Source of the DNA: Gymnorhina tibicen
Taxonomy: Eukaryota > Chordata > Aves > Passeriformes > Artamidae
Reading direction: 5' to 3'
Assembly (NCBI GenBank): GCA_013399875.1
Contig: VXAZ01002367.1
Location: 1,054,001-1,118,000 of the forward strand
DNA: 64,000 nucleotides
How positions within the stretch are numbered: the stretch's first letter is position 1; each line of letters starts with the position of its first letter. A model generated the notes under the pieces. The model was not told where the DNA came from. It did not search any database and worked only from the letters and a program-made list of their open reading frames with translations. Positions 52,815 through 64,000 of the stretch are shown here, piece after piece. The translations under genes and the position numbers were made by a program.

Positions 52815-55800
52815 TCCCATTTTGTGCCAGCAAAAGATGCTTTTCCCACATGGAGAGACGAACTGCTGTCCTCCTGGCAGCCAGCCACAATCAATTCTTG
52901 GTTTCTCCTGAAGTTAGGAACACAGCATGCAAGCCAGTGCTATGTATTTAGAAATGTTAAACAAAGAGGGTTATTTACTATACTAATGCTTCGATCTCTA
53001 ACAGCATGATAAAAAAAAAGATCAACCTTATGCAACTTTATACTGAAAACAAAACCCCTTCATGCTAAAGTTTTCCAGTAACACACACACTGTCACAATA
53101 CTCAAGGTTTACAGGCTGAGTTGCCTCAAAAGCAAACTCCCATCTGTTCTATTCTCTTTGAAACACAGCACAAAAGACGGATGCATAAAGAAAACACAAA
53201 CCCATCTTTTACAGTATATAACTGCATGTTTTCTGTAAAAGTGACTCCCACTGAACCTAAACAGTTAAAAATAGCTCAGGATGACATTTTAAATCCTTTT
53301 ATCCATAACCTGATTAATATATTTTAGAGGAACAAAATGACATTGTCAGTTTGCTCTATGGCTATCTCTAATTCTACACACCATACAGACACCTCATATG
53401 ATTTATATTCCTCCATGCTATTCACAGACAATGTGTTATTACAGTTATGCAACGCTTCAAATGTAGGGTCAAAATTTAAAGTCCCTTTCATGTTTGTTGA
53501 CATTTAATTTCCTATATAATAGGAGTTTTCCTATTATAAATTCTCTGCTGGGTTCTAACAATTATTACTTCAGGATCATTTCCACAAAGGGATTAACACT
53601 GGGGGCCAGGAGGGACTCTTTTGGTTTATCTAAAAATTCCTACAGATCAGTAATACAGCTGATAAAATTTTGATCACTGGTTTTATAATTCAAGACCAAG
53701 TCTTCAAAACAGCTAGTGATCATAACTTAGAACAATAAATCAGTTTCACATGTTTGTGTTATGAAGCTGAGCTAAATCAAGTAAATAAGAAGGAAAACAT
53801 TCAAAAAATTTTGTGGCTGTTGCTTGATGGGAACTGCAGTGACCTCTGCTCCCAAACACCTCTCGGCACCTTACGAGTGCTTTTGGGATACAACAGCTTT
53901 ACAACACAAAAATGTAACTCAAAATGTCCCACAGAGATACTCCATTGATGAGATGCTAAAAATCTTATTACATATGCATAAAGTGCAGACATACATAAGC
54001 ATAAGGACAAACGTTCTCTTATAAAAACTGGACAATTAATATTAAGATATTATGACAATATTTCTTTCCTAAATTATGAACCAGACCAGTCTGAGGAACA
54101 CAGAAAGGAAGTAAGAGAATAATTCTTTGAAAATTGTCAAAGCAGTCCTAAGGGTGATGAGATAAAGGTCTGCTCAAGAACTGCTGGCATAGAAAAGCAA
54201 AGCCTACAAACTCCAGGTTAGTGAGCACATCTTTTTTCCTCCTGCTATATTACATAATTCTGAGACTGTCTTACTGAGTGCCAACTTTTTGAGGACTTTC
54301 AATCAAGTCTTTGCACAAAAGACAAACTCCTGGTTGTGAATGAACTGCTTGATAAAATTAATAAGTATCTGAAGTCTGTACCAGAAGCTCTGAAGAACAA
54401 GGAACAGGAAAAACTTGCTTTAAAGCCCTTGCAGGATACACACCATATGTCATGAGAACAGCAGGAAAACTAAAGCAGTTACAAGAGATGAAATAAAGCA
54501 CAAGCTTTGAACCTGCACAGGTGACTGCTCTTTCAAGACCATCTTGAAAAATCAAAACAGCTCTGGACATGTATTTTAGGGCAAAGACAAAAAAAAAGTG
54601 ACCATGAAATCTTAGAAACATGAGTAAACAGATGATTCTTTGAACCAATTCCCAACCCAAAGATGTTTTCATTGCAATAAATCTGTATCTGAATTATACA
54701 AGAATCTTGAATCCCTACCCTCCAAATACATTTACACCAAGCATTCTCAAAAATTTCAGATGGGCTTCAAGTAGCCCATCTTAGGCATTTCTTGGGCATC
54801 ATAAACTTTTATGCATTCTACAGATAAATCCACACCTGAGACTGACACTGAAAGTGCTAATGCACAAAGGTACAGCTTCAAAAAAGCTTAGGGAAGAGTC
54901 TACAAAGGTTTGAGAGAAAGTGATTTCCCATACACAGTCTTCTACAGGCAGCCATAATCCAACCCTTCCCCCTGAAATTTATTAGAAGGAGACTTTAATC
55001 TGGCACAGAACACAACTCTCCCATCACCTGTCTTTGTATTGCTTATTTTCCCATTTTACAGCTCTGTTTCATTGCTCGCAGCAGCATCAAACAGCACTGT
55101 TAGATTTGCCAATTCAGTTCCAGCTCCCAGCAAAGACAGACTAAAGAATTAGACAGTAAATCACCATCAGAAAAATAATCTCAATCTGAAAGAAGGAATG
55201 GGGAAGCAACTAAAAGAGAACCTAAAGCACAGGAATGCAGAGCCCAGCTTTTAGTAATTTCTGTTCATTATTGATTCTCACCACCTTCTATTCCCAGTTT
55301 ATCGCTGCTTGAATACCTTTATCTCCTCCCCCCACATATTAGTCAGAAAACCGTATCAGAAAACACCAGAGGTCTCTCAGATCTTTGCATGAAGCTCTGT
55401 CCCAGCTGAAAGCCAGTATGTTCCAGCAGTTCAAGATGTGTCTGTGTTTCATCTGTTTCTTTATTGCAAGGTTGGGCTGGAGTACAAGGGGTAGATCCTG
55501 TCCCACCAGCCTGTGAAGAAGAGACTGGAAATTGTGTGTGGAATTCAGTAAACCCTGACTCCCTGTGTGACATCTCGTCTTTCATCTTCATAAGATGACA
55601 GACAAAAAACCAGGAAATTTTCCATTGATGGCTTTTTTCTGTTATCCTTTCATATGGGAACTTTGTGTTGTGTATTGATGTACACACTGTAGATGCAGAG
55701 TGGCTCTTATTTGAGATTCAGATCTGCCTGGTAAATCAAAAGGTGGGGGGTTTTTCTCTATTTTTAAACCACAAATAAGGTTTAAGAATAAATCAGTTTG

Positions 55801-56767
55801 TAAAACTAAGAAAACATTATTAGTAGCACACAGAAAATAAGATGTTATTTAAAATAATAAAGCTTTAAAGAGAAATTAAATTCATCCTAGTAAGATATTT
55901 CTTAAGATTAAATTTCTAATGTAAGTGCTTATCAAAGCAATTAATATACTTAAATAGGGCTCTTTTACAACTGATAACATTTCCTGAGAGCCTGACAACA
56001 ACATCAAAAATCCCAAAACTCAAGTAAGTGGAACAAAAGGCCTCAACTGAGCAGTAACATGAAGTGAGATGAAGACAGAATTATTTAATCAAGTACAAAT
56101 TTCAAACCACATTTTCTCCTGCTGGCTAGAATTATTTGGCTTTTTCCAAAAGCACCAAGTATTGGTTGGGTTTCACCTCTAATCTCCCTTCCCTTCTCCA
56201 ACCTCCAAGATTTTTGTTACCAGTCAGAATCACACTAATGTAGAACAAAAGTACATAGAGTAAGGAGGATTTAGAAAACTACTATTACTAGGAATTGCGT
56301 ATTTTGTTCTGAACAAGCTTTCTGTTCAAAGTTCCTTCTTTATATAAGCAGAGACCATGTTTGGTCCCACAGCATGATTAAATGAGTGGCACACACATCA
56401 AGAAATCAAACATTTCTTTTTGATCATCTTAACAAGGTCAGGTGTTGCAGAATTGTATCAGTGGTTTATCGACTACTGCTAGAGAAAAAATTGATTCTTT
56501 ATATAACCTGCATAATCTCTTATTTACCTCGTTTTTGTTTGGTGGGTTTTTTTTCTTTTTTTTTTAATAAAATGCTAAAGACTCTGCAGAAATAATGTAT
56601 TTGGAGAGCAGTTGCATTATTCTTCCACTATTCCATTTGCCAATTCTTTAGCTGTCACATGACAAGAAAAAAAATTGTATTATTTAAATAATAAGGGCTA
56701 AAAAATAACAGTTAAACAGAAGTCGAACTACAAACACATTTTCTAGCAGAAATTTGCTTCCAATATA

Positions 56768-56826
56768 AACAAAAAATCCACCCCAAAACTAAAAAACCCT
56801 AAAAAACCCCCCCAAACACCCTAAAC
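56768..56826. repeat. A/C-rich low-complexity tract
   Basis: Runs of A and C (AAAAAACCCTAAAAAACCCC and similar). It loosely recalls CCCTAA telomeric units but spacing is irregular. Confidence 0.8.
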
Positions 56827-57752
56827 AGATTTAGAAAACACTGCAACAGATATCATTCTTACATATGCAGCACTAACTACTCTGATGCACAACATCTTTC
56901 AGATGACCCAGGAGGTATCTTTTGAGTGCTTACTTTTGGAAGAAGGAAACACGCACACATAAAACCAGAAGAAACTGCCTTAACACGTTTGTCAACATTG
57001 CAAGTTGCATGTTAACTACCTCAGCAAAACTCTGCTCGAAAATAAATGTTCCATATAAGCACAAAACAGGAGCAGCATCAGTAAACCCAAACTTCCTCAG
57101 ATCATTTTGGTTGTTTCTTACCTAAACCTATATGCTCGGTACAAGGTTTTCTCATTCTTTGGCCTCCCTGGTAAAACATCCAAGGCTGACTTTTTAAAAT
57201 AGAATAAATAGAATAGAATCACTTAAGTCTGTTCCGTAAACAAGTATATGAAGAAGCTGTCAAAAAGGGTAACCGAAAGGTTAAGTCTGACAAACAAATG
57301 AAGATTCAAATTATATCCTCTGTTACAACTGAGGCCTCTTGGTCTTAAAAAAAATCAAATTTTAAAAAATTTAGTGCCACTTCATGCCCAATTCCATATG
57401 GAACTACCTTGGCTAACCATCCACAACTAAGTATTTCACCTCATCAAGTTCAGTGTTCATGTGTAGATAATTTCCCTAAAAAATCCCTAAACATAAATAC
57501 TTATTTCTCTTGGTAAGACTCTCCAGGTCAAGCCTCTACTTTTGTAAAATGCCAAATAATTCTAGCTTGGGGAAGAGAAACACTATTAAAGAAAACAAAA
57601 CCACCATTAAGCAAATTTCTAGGATAATTGAACATCCCTTGACACACCTATATAATTTGAGCAGCTCTACTGTTTTCATTAACATAGCTTAATGCATTTT
57701 ATTGCATGACTGCTAAAAGGAAGACACACTTTAACATTCAACATTTCCTTTT

Positions 57753-57783
57753 CATTCACAGTACAAAGTACATTCACAGTACA
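57753..57783. repeat. 18-bp tandem duplication
   Basis: CATTCACAGTACAAAGTA is followed by CATTCACAGTACA, giving about 1.7 units with period 18. Confidence 0.85.
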
Positions 57784-60700
57784 TGGGAGCCAGTATTAAT
57801 ATCACAAAACAAAGATGGACCTCTTAAAAGCACCTGGCAGTAAAGCTGGTCAAATAAATGCCTGCTTCTTTCTTCCCCCTCTGTTGCTCCACTGAAGCCA
57901 AGTAGCTGTAAGTGTGCTCATAGATGAACTGTGCCAGTATGAAACAGCTCTAGCAACACAAAAGAGCTCTGTATGAATGCAAACTATATGCCAAATATAT
58001 AAAGTATCGGGTTTTACAAACTTGGATTTTATTGTAATTGGTTATATTGGAAATAAGTCAATTAGGAAGAAAAACTGTGGTGTTTCTGAGGAGGTCTTTC
58101 AGATGTATTCTGTATCTGAAATTAAAAGGAGGTGTATTTAGTGTATGTGATCAAAAATAAATGTCTGCCACCAAAAAAATTCATTTGCTTAGCCAACACA
58201 TTCTACAGCATTCCAGTTTATTCAATTTGTGCACTCTGACCTGTAATACAATTCCAAGCACATACGAAGGAAAACAGATGAGCAAAGATGACAGTAATGA
58301 AAGAGCAGACCATTCATCAATATGAGGCATAAACCTTTATTATATTTATTGACATACAGCCTCTGTAATTGACAAAGATGTAGAAGTTTCTCTCAAAAAG
58401 AAACCATCACAAATAAACTAAACTGAATAGCCTCATATAAACCACTGCGGGTATAGACACATTTTATTAGGTCATATACTTAAAATATACTACATAGGCC
58501 ACTGAAAATAAACGAAACCACTTATTTCAGTTTGCTGACAGTGCCCACTAAATGACTAAGCTAACCTGACAAGAAACAAAAGTTTAGCAAAAAGGCACCA
58601 CACTAAACAGAAGTTTATCACAAATGTAAGTCATAAAAAGCAAAAATATGCTCTGTAGGAAAGCAAGTCTTTCAAGCAGAAAAGAATGGAAAGAGTCATG
58701 GTAAGGCTGACGGGCTGTAAGAGCTGTCCCATCGAGCCAAACCACAAATCCCCTTCTCTCCAGAGATGGCCAATGCTGCAAACCTGGGGGCACATTAGAG
58801 AAAACAGGACAGCAAATGTCCTTCCAAACTAATGTCCTGTTGGATGCCACAAACCAGCAATTTTAATCTTCCAAAGCAGGAGCTAGCATCCAGGTCATCC
58901 TATTTAAAAGCCACAGAGGAAACTGTCTTCCATCAACATCCCAAATTGCCTACTTCAGCTGGGATGCCATATGGCAGCAAGGTCCCTTTGGTATCACCAG
59001 TCCAGCAGCCTCATCCAACACTGAGCATTATGATCAAAGTCTCAATCTAGACTTCCGTGATACATTTATGAGAGATAAAGTTGATTCTGTGAGCTAGTTT
59101 AGGAAGAAGTCTTGAGTATTTCCCTGACAAAAACAGTTTCCATACTTTTGTTTACAGCAGTTAGGAATTGCTTATTTTTTAGTCTGTGTCAAAGCACCAT
59201 AAGCAGACTGGGCCTTAAACAAGAGAATTTGATTTTAAAATCCACAGGCACAGCTGGACCTTTAAACAGTTACATTCCATTACCTATTCCTACAAATGGG
59301 AATTAGTTTTAACTGAATTAAAACCAACACACAAACTGTAGTTAACAGTTATAGGCCTTTTGGTTCCATATTTATTCTTGAAAATATACCACACAAAAGA
59401 GCTTGAGCAGTAAAATACAGTATGTCTGACAGGAAAAAAAACCCAACCTATCACATTTCCCAGTTTTCTAAAGGCTAAGGCACTTTGATCAATAAAGTGC
59501 AGAGGCAATTTACTGTTTTATACCACTGAACCATATATACTCACTTTTAAGAACGAGTGAGATCTGTCAGCGCAACAAAGGTTTATGAAATCTAACTTCC
59601 AATAAAATAAAAAACACACATGAAGTATGCCCTTACATTTTTGTTTAGTAAATCTGGACTGCCTGTTCTGGTGGATAATTATTACTATTCCTAACATCTA
59701 TGACTCTTTGAAACAAGATGCCTGTGTTAAATAACTAAGTGGTTCTCTTCACATACTCAAAAAATAGCAAAAAATAAATGGGGGCTTGGTTATAAAAGGA
59801 GATCACAGTCATTATAATTATTAGGATTGCTATTGTTAAATTGTTTACAAAAATTGGACTCAAACAATTGAGAGGGGGGCCAAGAGCTTGGAAAGCTTAA
59901 GTTTTGTTTAAGTATGCCAAGTTTAAAAACTTCAATGGAGTGAAACAGGCCACCACCTCTGCTCAGAAGCTCTCATTACTGAAAACGAGATTGCACTGCC
60001 TGCTGCAAACCAAGCCTGCGGAAGACAGCATGAAACTACCCGCTCAAGTGCATTCCAAAGCAATTACTCAAATTCACTGCAGTTCACTGTCCACAACAGT
60101 AACACTCCAGAAGAACTTTACTTCAGAAATCTAGTTTGAAACAATCACAGGATTTTTTTTTATTACTGTATTAGGTGTTTGTGTCACCATGCAGTTCTAG
60201 TCCATGCAATCAAAACAAGTGCTTAGTTAAATCTTCCCCTGAATACTTTCCCATAGTTCAAGGAAAAGCCAATTTCTCTTGTCACACACTGCAAGATTCT
60301 TTTCAAGAGGAGGCACTGCAAACCAGAGAGGAAGGCAGTAATCACAGTGCATCACAGCAGGAAACAAAGATGGTGACAAACATCAAAGAAACGAAGGGAA
60401 GAGCTTTGTTAAAATAGTAACATGTCAATTTTAGAGAAGGAAGGTATTTTAACTGAAAAGTTAAAGAAGGTATATTTAGGGATCTCATCCTCTTTAGCTA
60501 AGAGAAAATTTTCTCCCATCACCAGGCAGCAGTGATTTATTCTAATACAACCTAATAAAGCAAGAATATCAACCACATATTACCTACCTGTAGGTAACAA
60601 AGCACACTAAACTAATTTATGCCAGTTGACATCACTCATCTGTTGAGAAACAGGCAGTCACCAATTACTAACAAAACAATAATTTGTTTGTTTAATGAAT

Positions 60701-60849
60701 ATGCTAATTTACTGAGCTCTCATTAGACAGATACACAGGCACTATTGATGAGTTCCATAAGGCATTATAAAGTATGGCTGAATTATTTCAAAAAAATTAA
60801 ACCAGAAAATATTGTACACTATTTAATGGAATAATAAAAGCCTGGTAGT

Positions 60850-61170
60850 GACCGAATCCTCTGGGTGAGCTCTCTGAAAAAGGCACAAGTTCTCAGAAGT
60901 GCATGGACTCAAACACCTACTGCTACAGCAGCAAATGTCTCCTAGGAATTCACCCCCAGGGATTTGGATGCTCCTGACACAGGTGAGAGACTGTGCCCAC
61001 CTGGTGTGGGATGTCAGAGCTCCGCACACCCCTGCAGAGGCACGTGCTGAACCAGGAGACAAACAGTGTCCCGGGGAGGCACTGAGCCCACCAGGGCAGA
61101 GGCTGAGGGACTTCCAGCGGGGACACCGGAGAACATTGTACAGTGCATTTTCCACACAACCACCTGCAGT
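60850..61170. other. GC-richer block in intron 1, unidentified
   Basis: Composition rises sharply between AT-rich flanks, with several CpG dinucleotides at about 61020-61140. Open frames exist on both strands (up to 110 codons) but none resembles the SUCLG2 presequence or another protein I know. It may be a degraded repeat or an unrecognised regulatory element. Confidence 0.3.
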
Positions 61171-63799
61171 ACCTCTGTTATTGTTACGAATAAATCCTAA
61201 GTAAAAGCTGGTTCATCTGCAGATTTAATGCAAAGCAACACGGCCCTGAAAACAAAAGCAGTGATTAAATTTTCAATTCATAGTTTGTTCTGCTTGTGTT
61301 GGGGCTGCATCTAGTTTCTCTTTTTCTCTCAATAATTTTAAATTCCTAAATTAAGAAGGAAATAGAAATCGGTTTTTCACTCAAGAAAGGAATTACTACA
61401 AGCAATATCTGTCAATTTGTAATCATTTATTCATACACAATTTAAATGAGAAACAATATTAAGTTGTCCTTCAAATTTCAGTCTTACCAAAGGAGTTTTA
61501 TTTCAATAATACCACAGAAACAAACAAAAATTTCTATCAAATAAACACCTATGAAATACCCCTCTACATGATATGGCCATATAAGCCACATTTCTGCTTT
61601 TTAAGAAGAAAATACGAAGTCAGACACAAGGGACTGCAGCAGGGAGCACTTTTAGGCAGAGTAGGAAGGTCTGACATTTTTGTGTAATACAGGACAGTTC
61701 AAAGTAGTAAGATCCTTCAGAAACCAATTATAAAAAGAACAGTTTCAGCCTCAACCTGAACAGCCTACCCAGAATATTAAAATTAACCTGAGAAAGTGAA
61801 TGATTTAACTAAAGAAATAAGCCTACTGGATTTGACCCCAAAGTCAAGTCATGAATCAAACTCCCTCACTCTCCCCCGATTTGCTCATTGAAGTGGGAGA
61901 ACCTTCCCAAAACTCGCTCACTAGCTGAACTGCCAGCTTTCCAAGGTAATTGAATCTAAAAATATTCAAGCTCTATTCAAGTTTTTCACATTAAAATTAA
62001 AATGCCACCCTTACTGGGGGGTTTCACTACCCACTACCTCAAAATTAATTCATCAATAAACATATGAAATATTCATGAGGATTTACACCTTCCACCTTTA
62101 AAACAATGTTCCCTTCCACTAAAAGATATATTAAACTGCAATGAAATTGAAATAATCAATATTTATTAGGAAACATATAATGATACTTCAACACCCCTCT
62201 TTATTTTTGCTCAGTGCTTTCTTTCCTCTCTCAGTGGTGGAATCCCTCAGCTGGGAAAGAGGAACATCAAGAGTGTGTCCATCAGTTCTGAAGTGGCTGG
62301 ATGCTGGCAAGGCTTTCTTTGCTTCATCTCTTTCATTAAAGCCCACCTTCTAAACCTTTCCACAGTGGCTCTAACAGGAAACAGTACAATTTTGCTGTGC
62401 TTTAACAAATGTCACAGAAACAGAAGAGGATTTCAGAAGACAGCACCCATCTCTTTCACAATTCTGAAATTTAGATTACAGAGCCATATAGATTGGATTA
62501 AAAAAACAGAACAGTATCTATTAATGAACCTTTCCCTTTAAACAAAACCATATCAATATGCACATAAAAACCACAATGTTTTAGAAACATCTCAGTTATG
62601 TCTTGGATGTTTCACAGTATTGCAGATGAAATGGCAAGGATAGTAAATGTACTCAGGGTGGAAGTGGGACTGAAAATCCTGACTGCATTCTTAACAAAAC
62701 GTAATGACTCCCTTATCAGCTCTCCTGAATGTTCCGCTCACTTTCTACTGCTAGAACCCCTTTCACTTCAAGGGTTCCTGAATGTCTGCCCACTATGATC
62801 TTTTGACTGGATCTTGTACTCCTCCTTGTCCTTCTATAATCAGTCTGATTGCACACTGATTGATGCCAGGCTTAACCTCTGCCTTCTTCTGGACATGATG
62901 TAGGGCGGCGTGATGTTCTTCCACTGCAGGGCTCAGTCGGGACACTAGCTCCAGAAAACACAAATGAAACTACACAATTCTCTTCTAATGTGCCTTTATA
63001 TCCTCCAACGTGCCTAGACATGTAGAAACTCAGCTTTCTGATTTATCCTTCTGTTTACTTCTCATGCAAGGAAGCAGACACAAGAATGAACTTGAAGCAA
63101 GTCCTTCACTCATTGCAGATTTAAAGTCTCCAGTAACGATTACACTTTATAGACTTATTTACAGCTTGCTTACACTCAGGGATTTTGACAGCTATTCTGT
63201 AAATACACTCTCCTACCCACTAAGCTCCATTGTAAACCACCAGGAACATGCACAGGGTCAGACTTGAGCTCCTTCTGTCATTCTTACTCTCCTTATCTCA
63301 CAAAACCAGAATCTGAGCCCACATCCTCATGCTCTACAAGGCAGATCCTAGCAGCCACCACCTGGATGATCCTTCTGGGTGCCTGCATGTATGGGTTTGT
63401 GACGACTACAGTCCTCAAAAGTAAAAGAGGAGATGGTGGGAAGAATGTCTGAACAGTAAGACCCTGACCTCTCTTCTCCATTTCCCACACCTTGCCAGCC
63501 TATTGTTCAGCAGCTGTTTCAGTCAGGCTGCTACAGACTGACCTCCAAATAAAGCAGGACATCACCAAATCCCTGACAGCTGCATCGGCTCCCCACCCAG
63601 GGGAGTATTCAGGCCTCTATTTACACGCAGTCAGCAAAATAAAATTTCTGCAAATTAAATGACAGCACCCTCATGACCCTGAGAAGTTCTGGGATGCATT
63701 TTGGTTAGTCTGGACAGGCTGCCTGAGCAGGGCTGAGCACACTCCAACCCCACAAACCTCCACCTGAACAGTGAACCATTAGCAGCTTCCAAAAACCCT

Positions 63800-63900
63800 G
63801 AAACAGGGCAGTTTCCTTATTCTGTGGGATTACACAAGAACTGTCTGGTTCAAACAACATGCCCAAGGTCACACCACAAGCAGGATGTCAGAAAACAAAG
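63800..63900 (+). mobile_element. MIR-like SINE relic
   Basis: The core 'acatgcccaaggtcacaccacaagcaggatgtcaga' at 63857-63892 resembles the MIR core 'ttgcccaaggtcacacagctagtaagtggcagag'. Only this core is persuasive; the flanks are eroded. Confidence 0.45.
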
Positions 63901-64000
63901 CTGGCTGCCCAAACACCAAGCTGCCACCAGTCCACTCAAAGGGCCAAATGATGCCCTCTGTCCTTAGTGCAGAAATTGTTTGCAAAACATTTTTTCCTTG

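Larger units (their letters stand above)
51890..64000 (-). other. SUCLG2: SUCLG2 intron 1 (partial)
   Basis: Sequence upstream of exon 2 in gene orientation. I found no open frame resembling a mitochondrial presequence with a start codon and no CpG-rich promoter, so exon 1 should lie beyond 64000. The stretch holds a 36-bp tandem duplication (52753-52814), an 18-bp one (57753-57783), an A/C-rich tract (56768-56826), a GC-richer block (about 60850-61170) and a weak MIR-like relic (about 63800-63900). Confidence 0.75.

Noticed and set aside
56768..56826. Interstitial telomeric repeat
   Set aside because: CCCTAA-like units are irregular and broken by A and C runs; it is simple low complexity.
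60823..61155. Candidate SUCLG2 exon 1 in the GC-richer block
   Set aside because: The minus-strand translation lacks a presequence-like N-terminus leading into TVQLTPRRW, and no promoter features are clear.
1..64000. CRISPR arrays, bacterial operons, tRNA or rRNA genes
   Set aside because: No regularly spaced repeats, ribosome-binding sites with long open frames, or recognisable tRNA cloverleaf or rRNA segments were seen; the window is vertebrate intronic DNA.

Overview
This is eukaryotic nuclear DNA, most probably from a bird. It is AT-rich and intron-dominated. The interspersed repeats include CR1 LINE 3' ends of the avian type, with tails like 'aacccaaaccattctgtgattc' and one reverse-transcriptase C-terminus ('HWHRLPRAVVDAPSLE'). 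Solo endogenous-retrovirus LTRs and faint MIR-like relics are also present. There are no bacterial operons, CRISPR arrays or recognisable tRNA/rRNA genes. The species cannot be fixed from this window.

One gene is recognisable: SUCLG2, the GDP-forming beta subunit of mitochondrial succinyl-CoA ligase, on the minus strand. Eight consecutive coding exons lie at 51889-51748, 22208-22109, 21981-21891, 15863-15711, 14758-14669, 12237-12141, 7997-7836 and 6417-6275. All have GT donors and AG acceptors, and all join in frame to give 326 residues with no stop or frameshift. By analogy with the human gene these are exons 2-9. Exon 1 (start codon and most of the mitochondrial presequence) should lie beyond 64000, and the last exons (the rest of the CoA-ligase domain) should lie before position 1.

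Layout: 1-6274 is the start of intron 9. 6275-22208 holds seven exons separated by introns of 127 bp to 6.0 kb. 22209-51747 is one 29.5 kb intron. 51890-64000 is part of intron 1. Introns carry four CR1 fragments (about 13160-13342, 21157-21452, 25140-25258, 29935-30170), two LTRs (about 9650-10303 and 45161-45613), two weak MIR-like relics, several low-complexity tracts and some short tandem duplications.

I found no new biological system. The observations most worth checking are: a 230-bp near-identical tandem duplication whose junction carries the only ambiguous base I noticed (probably an assembly join); an antisense bias of the transposable elements relative to SUCLG2; an open reading frame running from exon 9 into intron 9; and a 27-bp exact repeat 2.3 kb apart in the large intron.
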